From Ianthella basta (lineage: Eukaryota; Porifera; Demospongiae; Verongiida; Ianthellidae), in the NCBI GenBank assembly GCA_964019415.1, contig OZ025871.1:4680129-4744128 (forward strand): DNA of 64,000 nucleotides. Direction: 5' to 3'. Every line of letters begins with the position of its first letter. Within the stretch, counting starts at the first letter, position 1. The translations under genes were made by a program, and so were the position numbers. The notes under the pieces are model-generated. The model was given only the letters and a program-made list of their open reading frames with translations. It made no database searches and had not been told where the DNA came from. Positions 55,139 through 64,000 of this stretch are shown here, piece after piece.

Positions 55139-55313
55139 CAGTGAAGCCTGGCTAAGACAGCCACCTGTGGACCAGTTTGAACTGACCTGTATAGAAAGGT
55201 GGATGCTCTCTGAGGTAGGTTGCAATGTTTTAGTGCTATTTGTTGCCAGGGAGGCTGGCCGCTTTAGAGAGGGGGCTGCTTAACACAGTGACCATCTTAG
55301 ACAGGAACCACTG
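55139..55313. mobile_element. Tc1/mariner-like MITE (175 bases)
   Basis: Inverted ends CAGTGAAGCCTGGCTAAGAC and TCTTAGACAGGAACCACTG are flanked by TA. There is no coding capacity. A related left end lies near 30640. Confidence 0.75.
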
Positions 55314-55893
55314 TATTGCAGCTCTAATGAAGTTTGAATTTTGTGCATCATGCATTATACCACAATGCAGTTTTCATTCTGAATTGCCACCACCAACACC
55401 ACATGCTGTATTGGTGGCTGTCTGTAGCATGTAGATTGAGATATACGTACATATAAAGTATAAACACATTCGGTTGAGGTGTGTTCCATCGCACTCCAGT
55501 GGAGTTAGTTGGATAAGCACATAGAATGCACTTTATTTATCATGGTATGTACTAACCAGCACTACAGAGATCTGGTGTTAAGCTATGTGCGTAGGTGGGA
55601 GCCCTGTTCAGTTGGCTGTGTTGTACTGTGTGAGACATAGTGCCTACATGTCCAAGACACTGTATAGTGTGTGCTGTGTGGATGACTCTTCATACGAGTG
55701 CACCACGAGACTGTAGCCCTCTGATATATGCCTTATTGTACAAATGACAGCTAAAGAAAGTGACTCTCATCTGAATACTGCACTGCATGGCTTCTGTTCC
55801 TGTACTTGTCATGAACAATTGACAAGATTGCCTTGTTGGCACTGTCTGTCAATTACACCATGCACATCCCATCTCGTGTTACTGTCTCTGCAG

Positions 55894-56079
55894 TGGCCAT
55901 CCCTCCAACTGCTGATGTACCAGGACCCTCAGGCTTGACATATGCTTCCAGCATGGTCTCTGGTGACTACAGAACACTTGGGAAGAGACAAGACAACCCA
56001 AATGCTGCAGAAAATACTGCAGAAAAGCGACATGAAGGTGTCAGTCCTGACAGAGGACATCCACACCGACATTGAAAGT
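55894..56079 (+). CDS. Penultimate exon of locus B
   Basis: The acceptor CTGTCTCTGCAG opens in phase 1: AIPPTADVPGPSGLTYASSM, and then ENTAEKRHEG to a stop at 56073-56075 if not spliced. A donor GAAG before GTGTCA (about 56038) would join the last exon in phase 1. Another reading starts after GACTACAG (about 55970). It gives RDKTTQMLQKILQKSDMKVS and then VLTEDIHTDIE to a donor at 56079, also phase 1. This second reading is amphipathic and looks coding. I cannot decide between them. Confidence 0.45.
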
Positions 56080-56409
56080 GAGCTCATTCACTCTTTGTCA
56101 TCTGTCTGCTGGTAGCAGCTACTCTTGTGCCTAGTAAAGATGTTTGTGACACACTGTTGTAGTATGGTGGTACTGTACATGTGTATACACCATGCTCACA
56201 ATGCAGCCAAGTACAACAATGTTGGGTAACTGCAGATTCATGTACATTGTACTTCACAGTTCACATTACCCTTCACATTCGAAAGCACACATACCCATAA
56301 ATACCCGCCCATATGCATATTTTGAAGTGATATTAAATTGTGTGCGTACACATGTAATCATGGCGTTAGTACATGTGCAATTGTATATTGTGTGTGTCTG
56401 GTAGCACTG

Positions 56410-56411
56410 TG

Positions 56412-56478
<67 letters not shown>

Positions 56479-56494
56479 ATGCGTGTGATATGTC

Positions 56495-56556
<62 letters not shown>

Positions 56557-56580
56557 AGTGTGTGTGTGTGTGTGTGTGTG
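56410..56580. repeat. (GT)n microsatellite, compound
   Basis: Two long GT runs are separated by GCGCGCATGCATGCG, an alternating purine-pyrimidine stretch. Confidence 0.97.
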
Positions 56581-56650
56581 ATGAGTGTACACATTTTGTT
56601 TGGGTTTGTACCTTTCATTCACCTGCTGACCTCTCACGTTCTCTGTACAG

Positions 56651-56790
56651 TTCGCTCAGTGCAGGAGAACTAATGACAGGATTGACCTGTGAAGGAGAAG
56701 ATCTTGCAATTGACTTTTAGTGTACACCAAACTTAGCTGGACCTAAGTTTGTAGTACTCCATAATTATTATAATTTTATTTTACTATTTT
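56651..56790 (+). CDS. Last exon of locus B and 3' UTR
   Basis: The acceptor CTCTGTACAG is followed in phase 1 by RSVQEN and a stop at 56671-56673. The rest is 3' UTR, matched by 63866-64000 at the window end. It includes a conserved hairpin at 56729-56750. The poly(A) signal is unclear; a T/A-rich ATTTTATTTTA stretch follows. Confidence 0.5.
56729..56750 (+). promoter_or_regulatory. 3' UTR hairpin shared with the window-end paralogue
   Basis: AAACTTAG and CTAAGTTT form an 8-base-pair stem around CTGGAC. At 63942-63961 the same loop sits on GACTTAG/CTAAGTC. The A-T pair next to the core is a G-C pair there, which is a compensatory change. Confidence 0.45.
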
Positions 56791-56985
56791 AGCAGTTGTT
56801 TGCATGACTTGTAGGGAAGTGCATGATTTCTGTGACAAAGTGACACCAGTAATGTTTCCTTGTATTAGCTATATAATGTGGTAATTGTACGCTACATCTT
56901 GCAGTGTGTAGAATGGCTAGTGTGTAGGTGTGTGTGAGTGAGCATTGCATTGCATGTGTCACTTCCCTGCAAGCCAATATATAAT

Positions 56986-57085
56986 CTGACGTAGCCCAGA
57001 CCCACTTCCAGCCATTATACGTATATTGTGCAAAGGACCCTTTGCACAATATGAAATGGCTGGAAGTGGGTCTGGGCTATGTCAG
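56986..57085. repeat. Long near-perfect hairpin (about 50-base arms)
   Basis: CTGACGTAGCCCAGACCCAC... (56986-57037) returns inverted at 57038-57085, with a small bulge and a loop of only about two bases (GTGCAAAGG AC CCTTTGCAC). It lies about 200 bases beyond the end of locus B. Confidence 0.85.
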
Positions 57086-57689
57086 GCCACATCTGTGTTG
57101 TGTGGCATTTGTAGGCATGTTTGGTGAATATAATTGCATGGCTGCTGGTTATCTGCTTGAGTTGGCTATATAGCAACTGGCTACATCGATCCCCTGTCAT
57201 GTTCATCATGCAGTCTATGTTAATGCATGCAGTTTGCCTTCTTCAATGTATAATGTATTATTGATTTGAATGCACATGGACCTCAGACTACATGTAAACG
57301 TTAGTGTCTTGTGCATGAACATGGCACATGTGCAAGTATGCTTGCCAAATTGTGTTCTTTTGCATAGTATTATTCATGCCAATTGCAAGTCTATAACCCA
57401 TTCAAGGTTAATATCTTTGCCATGTCCTATAGCTCAGCTGGTTTCCAAACATGAACAGCTGTGCATGATCTTTCAATTGCCCAAAGGAAGGTGTCATTAA
57501 TGTTAAGCTTGTCCTTAATTGCCACCATTTTTAGAGACTACTTAGAATAATTGTATGCAAATAAGATCATGAATATAATACATATAGCAAACATTTTATC
57601 ATCGCATATAAAAGTTGAAACTGAATAAGACCATGCCATTAAAATTTGGCCCACTGATATACATCAATACTGAGAGAATATAAGAACAG

Positions 57690-58320
57690 AAAACTCTGTT
57701 TACAGGCACTCATGGTGTGTGTAGTATATCTCTATTTGCAATGGAAAAGGCCATATTGTGTGAACACATACACTGAGCACTGTTCATGCATGTACTCCAC
57801 CTTTCATAATTCCTAATCTTCCCCTTGTACAGTGCTGCTAGCACCTCAGAGCAACATGCACCATGGGACCACACCACATTATATAAACCCCTTCCACTGC
57901 ATCAGCTAGCTCCTCCCACCACAACGGACATGGCCCCCACCAACCTCTGGTGTGGCTCCTTGTTTTACTACAACAAAGTAGTGTGTTGCCATATGCAACT
58001 GGTAGTCCATGTAGCTCATAGCAACAAATATACTATAGTTGTCTCAACCTACCGCATGCCTGTGCATGCAAGTCATGTTCTGTCGAATCTGATGTGTTTC
58101 CAAGTGGATTACCAAGAGGGTTCTCAAACCCATCTGGATCCAGTCCCAGTCCCAATTTGATGCATGTACCTGAAGGTCAATGTGGATGTGGAGTGGGGAC
58201 TGGTATGCTGTGACCTTATTAGGAAAGACCTCATTTTGCTCTGCCAAGATGCAAGCTCAGATAATAATAGCAGTAATCCCAGTAGTAGACACAATACAGT
58301 TATTGTGTCAGCAGCACTAC
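57690..58320 (+). repeat. Third, diverged copy of the NLR-unit 3' flank
   Basis: TTTGCAATGGAAAAGGCCAT, ACCTCTGGTGTGGCTCC and GCATGCAAGTCATGTTCTGT match 12650-13010 in order. It is more diverged than the 1-230 copy. No exon survives. Confidence 0.65.
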
Positions 58321-58329
58321 AAAGTGGAT

Positions 58330-59535
58330 GGAACCCAACTCTTTAATTTTTATTGATACACGTGCACGTTAATTATTTACTAATATGCCACATTAGAGTT
58401 TCTCATGCAACCATGCAATCTCATGGTCATTCAATCAAGCTCATTTCTGTAATTTCCATAAGACATAGTTATGAAAATATGAGTGCCCCCCCTCCCCCCA
58501 GTAAGAAATGACCAGCAATTCTGAGGATGTAACACACAGTGTACAGGAGTTTGTTTTGGCTATGATGTCAAGTCTTTCGCTGTGTTCTTACTAATTAGCA
58601 GGCAACGGCAGAGAGAAATGCAGATCAAGGGACAGTGCTCCTTCTACAGCAAGGAAGGGGAATGGTAACTGCTAACAAGTGATGATGGTGTGGTGTTCTT
58701 TGAGTGAGTCTTCAGTTGATTGAATATAATTATGCACAAGATACGTGCCTCCTAAGAGATGGGTTCACCCTAGGAATCAAGTTCCTCCTGTTGGGTTTGA
58801 CGGTTAGGACCGTGGTTCCACCTGCTAGGATACCAGTTCCCCCATATTGGGCGCTGCTAGGGGAGTCATTGTGTACTTCTGTTGAAGACTTTGGAATTCA
58901 AGTGCCTTGCGTAGTACTAGTAGGCTCTCTAGTATGACTACGGTTTCATATCTTACAGGAATTTGCTTTGATCCCCCCTTCTAATATGAGCACTTCACAT
59001 GCGAACGGGCTTCCCAGATATTCATGACATCGCGATTCTGCTCATCACAAGACAATACAGGTAAGTAATAGATGGTAACACATGCTGTATGTAAGTTTGC
59101 TAAACGTTTGTGAAAGGTAGTAAGTTGGTTAAAATGTTGCTAATAGCTAGCTAGCTAACTGCTGTGAAGTACCAGTTGCATTAATGGAAATTTAATTACT
59201 GTTCAAAGTACAGCCTACGGGATAGCTGTGCGATGTGAAATTACTCTTTGCTGTTTTTGCATGTTCTGCATTTCCATTTCTTTGCTTCGTTGTTACTGAA
59301 AGACTTCAGGAACCTCACACTGCTCATGGTACAACTCTTGACAGGCAGAGCATTGTAACATGGGACACTCAGGCTGAGTGTGACAATGGCACACAACTTC
59401 TACGATCTGGCAAGGCTGAACAGTGTCTAAAGGGATGTGTGCCTGGTGTGAGTTCTCCCGATAGTAAGCAGCATCTCAGATGGTCTCTCATCTTCCTTCC
59501 TTTGTACTGTGTTGTCACTGGGTTGACCCCATATG
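58330..59535 (+). other. Intergenic stretch
   Basis: Nothing recognisable. Open frames here are short and without family motifs. Confidence 0.4.
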
Positions 59536-59539
59536 GCAG

Positions 59540-59900
59540 AGGCTAGTGGCATATGTATAAAATAGCTTCTCTTCCGAACATAGGGTAGAATGGGGTACAC
59601 CGCGTGGAAGCATGTACAAAGGTCTGATAGGAGAATAGAAATTCCTCCAGATGTTCATCCCAGTCAGTCTCCTGTTCATTTATCCACTTCACCAGTTGCT
59701 TTGTTACGGTTTGGTTCATTCTTTCATCAAGGCCATTTGTCTGTGGATGAAAGGCACTGCTTATTCTGTGTTGAGTACCTGACAGCATGAACAGCCTTCT
59801 GTTTGAGGCATTCACAAATTCCTTGCCCTGATCGGTTATGCAGGTGACAAAGCAGTCCTGACGCAAGTGAACTTCTTTAGTGATTGAAGTGATCACACAC
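59540..59900 (-). mobile_element. Ty3/gypsy-type integrase fossil
   Basis: The minus-strand frame matches the core of a retroviral-type integrase (DQGKEFVN, then SAFHPQTNGLDERMN), as in Ty3/gypsy LTR retrotransposons. Only this part is seen. No LTRs, protease or reverse transcriptase were found nearby, so the element is a broken remnant of modest age. Confidence 0.75.
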
Positions 59901-59904
59901 TAAA

Positions 59905-62240
59905 TGTACTTCATTGTAAATGCAATTAAGTCATTATATCCAACATGTAATTGGTGTTGTCCTCCAATGATTGGCCATGCATGCTGTGTATGTGGAGCCA
60001 TTTCCACATTATGCACAATGTGGTGTTCATTACTTTGTGTAAGTGTGATTATATAGACTGTGTGAATGGGGTGAATTAGCATTGCAGCAATGGTAATACC
60101 TCATACAAAGCTGTGGCAGCTTTGGCTACTGCTTATCCTGCTCTATGCAGGCGTGCTTGGTATTCTGAAGGTATGTACCCAGACAGCGTCACGAAATACC
60201 TGCACTCCTGCACTCTGATTGTGTATGTAATTTGGTGCTCTCATATGAGTAATCTTACTTGTGAAGGTGCATGTGTGGATGCAGTAGCATGCAGGTATGT
60301 TTGTAATCCCTGTGCCAATGAGGGCCACGTAGCCTGGAGCAAGTGTTCTGCCCAGTGGTACATACCAGCCTGGAATTTCTGTCTTGGTAACACCATGTCA
60401 ATATAGTGATAAGGAATATGCGCAATTCACGCAGGCAATTCACAATAACTGTGCACTATGTAACTGACCTCTCCTCCCTCCTTCTTCCCACTCCCATCCC
60501 CCATCCTTTCCTCTCTCCATCTCTATCTCATGTGCACATCTCATTACAGTGGATTACATACATACATGAACTCCTACTTAATATGCATCTGTAACCAGGT
60601 TCATGAATGTGTACACCCAAAGCTTTAAGTTTTGACTCTCCTGAACATATTTCTAGTATCTGCCATAATTTTGTATGTTTTCTACACTTTGTATAATTTA
60701 TAGTGCACTGTATATTCTGTGCTCTGGGCCCTTGGCTGTAATTTAGGAGTTCATTATTCAACCTCATCATCCGACTGTCGTTGTGGATGCAATTGAACTG
60801 GGTGATCGATGGCTGTGCCCCCTTCTGCCATTAGCATGCCCTGGGCCACGGGAGACAAGTAATACATAATTATTGCAGCGTTGGCCATGGCTTACAGGGA
60901 TTGGCTTTCTTGGCCTTTTCCATGATAGCTCATGATCAATTATACAGTCATACACACCTAGCCTGCATGCATATGTATGCATGGGATAATCCATCATAGA
61001 AACACGCCTGCATGCCCACAATGTACGCCACTGCTGTATAAGAGCCATCTTACCTAATATATACACAATTTGGTTTTGTAATGATATATACTGCATGCCG
61101 GATGGATTAAATTACATCTGTACTTACGTATAATGGTATAGCTAATACATGGTTCTATGGTTACTATTAATATTCATACATATTTACACGAATGAAGAGG
61201 GAGGAACTCTAGATCTGGGTATCCAATTGTAACACAGAATGATGTAATAATATAACTGGCCACACTCCCTGGAGGTGTGACCAGGAAATAAAAGTGGGTT
61301 GGGGGGCATGTTCAGACTGCCATTATGGATAAGTCCCATTTATAAGCATGACAAAGTCAAAATGATGTAACAATTTGAAGTCACAGCCAGTCATGATCAT
61401 GACATCATTTATCAGTTGCATGCAAGATATGTCTGACAAAGCACAAAGGATGGGTAATATAAGTGGCATTAGCATGCAGCTGCCTACATTAGATGGCTGC
61501 TGATACTCTATGCAGCTGGAGGTTTCTCTACTAGCTATAATCTCTCTTATTTCTTCACTTTACTGTAGCTAAATTTGTAGCTAGCTAGACCTTTGACATA
61601 TTCATAAATTGCTAGTCATAAGCTATACAGCTAGCTATATATAGCTACATACGTAGCTATTGCTATTATTTACCCAACCATGCATGCACTTGAGCTGTTA
61701 GGCCATTTAGATCTCTGGTATATAGGTTCATCACGGGATGAACATGCCTGGATTGTGCCTTGAGTGTGCTAAGACGTGCCAGTGAAATATCAGCTGTCTA
61801 GTGAAAGTTGATTGTTCAGCTAATTCACTTCAGACCTTCTGGGATGCACTACTATCTGCTCCAAGCTATGTACGTCACACTTTACTTTTATCCCTTCTGC
61901 ATGCATGGCTTAGTCACACTTAATTGCTCAGGTACATCAGGATACTTTGTTTATGCAGGACCCCATTTCCAAAAAAGTTAAGCATGCATTCAGCCAGTCT
62001 ATGATTAGGAAGGAAGCCAACACCAAACTCAACCAATCAATCAATCAGTCAATCAATAACCATAGCTTATCTCCTATGCAGGAAGTCGCTACTATCTTTA
62101 CAGTATTTAAATATCAATGTCAATTACTAAGTTCAGTATAACATCTATACATAGTCTAGTCATATAGTATTATTCGAATTTGTAGCTAGAAACTGTCTAT
62201 CCATTTCTTCCTACTGTAGGTATTCCTGTTGGCTTTTTCC
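59905..62240 (+). other. Intergenic stretch with a retroposon tail
   Basis: AT-rich sequence with a (CAAT)n/(TTGA)n retroposon end, minus orientation, near 62030-62095. No gene seen. Confidence 0.4.
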
Positions 62241-62410
62241 CTGCAATTTCCTTAGTGTGCACCTTCTTCACTAATCGGCTGTCTTCCATCTGCTCCAACT
62301 TCTCCTTCCATGCTCTTTGTTTCCTTTTTTATTTTCTCCATCACCTTGAGCCTCTTGTCTCACTGCCTCTCAAGCATCTCCAACACCAAACTCAACGACT
62401 ATATCTCATA

Positions 62411-62533
62411 ATGGAAGGCGAGGATGTGCATACTGTGACGAAAACATCTGAAGTTGTTTCTGATGAGTCTGGCTACGGGAAAATGAAAATATTCGCTAAG
62501 GACATGCTGGAGAAACTGTCAGCAGTACAATGA
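62411..62533 (+). CDS. Unassigned small open frame or exon
   Basis: ATG to TGA gives 40 codons, MEGEDVHTVTKTSEVVSDES and then KMKIFAKDMLEKLSAVQ. The composition looks protein-like (acidic start, amphipathic end). I do not recognise it. It could be a 5' exon of a further gene or a relic. Confidence 0.25.
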   Translation: MEGEDVHTVTKTSEVVSDESGYGKMKIFAKDMLEKLSAVQ

Positions 62534-63059
62534 GGTATAAGTATTGGCGTGAACATTATTACCATGCCATCAATTTGCTGTTAGCTTTCTACAACTCTAT
62601 ACCTTCATGATCACGATATCATGTACAACTTGTGAAATCCCATAGCTATGAATATGGCAATACAAATTATATATAATTGTAGATGATTAAAATGAACGAC
62701 TGGGTGTTCTTCTAAATGTACATGTACAGATAAAATACCAAAACATTTCATTGCAGTGCACTGTTACTGGTATTGAGATTTTGTGAATACTTACTCACTA
62801 GTCAACAACCTACAGTATCATACCATACCAACACTGGTTGTTCATGGCTCATATGAAGTTTAGCTGCGCATAAACACATCTGCAGGTTGCTATATAGTGC
62901 ATCTGTTATGTATAATTATGTACATCCTATCTTTAGCGAATATTTCATTGCTGCCTCCAGCCTTATTTGCTGCTAGCAGTTGCCTATATTATATAGAGCT
63001 CCCTTGTTAGGCATCTGTAGCCTTACCTATGTGACAGCCAGTGTATCCATCCAATCTCT

Positions 63060-63210
63060 TACCATCTCGTTGCTGAAAGTGGCCCCACTGCTCCTCAAAC
63101 GACCCTTCACCTCCCCTTCTTGAGGTGGGGGAGACAAATGGTGCTGGGACAGTACCAGATACTGAAGTAGTGGAAGTAGCAGCAGCTAAGTGAAGTGCAC
63201 TGTTGAGGAG
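63060..63210 (-). CDS. Candidate minus-strand exon
   Basis: On the minus strand an acceptor-like CAACTCCTCAACAG is followed by LAAATSTTSVSGTVPAPFVS and then GGEGSFEEQWGHFQQRDG, ending at a strong donor (GATG before GTAAGA). It lacks a start codon, and no companion exon was found. It may belong to another gene or to a transposon. Confidence 0.25.
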
Positions 63211-63865
63211 TTGGAGGGTGGACTTAATTCATGTATGCTTGCTATTGTAGTATTCACTAACACCACTGTATGTATGGGGTGCCATCTGGGTCAAAACTAT
63301 AGCCAGCTCATTTCCACTTGACTTATTTATAAGGCACAGATACTGATCAGCCTTTTCTATTGTAGTTTTAACCCAAATGACCTATGGGGAGCCACTTGGA
63401 TGAAAACTGTTAAATTTGGCTATGTGTAACATGTGAATGTCACATGATCCCAACACGTGAGACAGCCACACTTATGACCATTGTACACTGTACATATCGA
63501 CAGGTTTTACAGAAGCGTAACTGAAGTAGGTACGTATATGCATGTACAGAGTGCCCTCCAGACTAATTCTCACAAGTGTTGCTTACAAAAGGAGAGAGGG
63601 TGTGTGTGGGGGTAGTACAATAATAACAGTTGTGTTTGTAGAACATCTTTTCTGTTAGTAGTGATAACAAGCTGAGGTCATGTGTATTCTTGGAGGGATG
63701 GGAAATTGTTTGTGTGTGCATGTCTGCGATCATGGTGTTTGTGCAACTGTGCATATTACTGGTAGCGTATGTGTTCATGTGTGCGCATGCGTGTGTGGTC
63801 TGTGTCAACCTCTCCATACAGTCTGCTTGTAATACAGCTCAAGCCTATGTGGATCACAAGACCTG

Positions 63866-64000
63866 GGCTGCCTCAGTGTAGGAGAGCTAAACAACAAGAT
63901 TGCTCTGTAAAGGAGATCTTCTTGCCTGATACCATACACCGGACTTAGCTGGACCTAAGTCGGCAATACTCTATGTCGACATTTTATTTTACCTTTTTGG
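63866..64000 (+). repeat. Copy of the locus B 3' end at the window edge
   Basis: The region matches 56655-56790: CTCAGTGTAGGAGAGCTAA, GGACTTAGCTGGACCTAAGT and a T/A-rich end. It marks the 3' terminus of another, mostly lost or out-of-window unit. Confidence 0.65.

Noticed and set aside
60113-60443. Short frames near 60.2 kb with Cys-rich sequence
   Set aside because: No domain pattern, no conserved copy and poor splice context.

Overview
The window looks like nuclear DNA of a demosponge, most likely Amphimedon queenslandica or a close relative. The basis is the AT-rich, intron-rich sequence with many (GT)n runs and GCTAGCTAGC-type words, and genes combining a CARD, a NACHT ATPase and leucine-rich-type C-terminal repeats (NLR immune receptors, a greatly expanded family in this sponge). 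The species is inferred from these traits and no search was run.

The layout is a head-to-tail array of NLR-like loci, all on the + strand. Positions 1-900 hold the 3' end of an upstream paralogue, interrupted by a full-length LINE (about 916-4890, minus strand). Locus A (about 5350-12500) has the same promoter and first coding exon as locus B, including a hydrophobic segment ending in a 2A-type DVELNPGP motif. It is then followed by Gln/Pro-rich tail exons, and no CARD or NACHT exon is visible between. Locus B (about 14700-56800) is a complete NLR-type gene. Its parts are a promoter with CRE and YY1-like motifs, a first coding exon ending in a 2A-type DIETNPGP motif, a CARD exon, a short linker exon, a NACHT exon (Walker A GAPGVGKS, Walker B LLLLDGYDE) and repeated two-exon cassettes of leucine-rich type. 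About ten Pro-rich exons follow, nearly all in symmetric phase 1. From 57.7 kb to the end is the decayed flank of a further unit; the last 140 bases repeat the 3' end of locus B.

Exon phases link almost perfectly through locus B: 2A exon ends in phase 1, CARD 1-1, linker 1-0, NACHT starts at 0, cassettes alternate 1-0 and 0-1, tail 1-1. Two things suggest recent damage. The NACHT exon changes reading frame twice. A 4.28 kb tandem duplication (38081 and 42360) added a second exon pair whose second member has lost its splice acceptor.

Mobile elements shape the locus: an apparently intact two-ORF LINE, an RTE-type LINE in intron 1 of locus B (its empty site is kept in locus A), a piggyBac-like MITE (its empty site is kept in the tandem copy), other TIR elements, LINE fossils, a restriction-like-endonuclease LINE fragment, one Ty3/gypsy integrase fossil and several long hairpins.

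The biologically most interesting feature is that both NLR-type loci begin with a translational-recoding (2A-like) signal peptide. Such a leader could split or redirect an immune receptor during translation.
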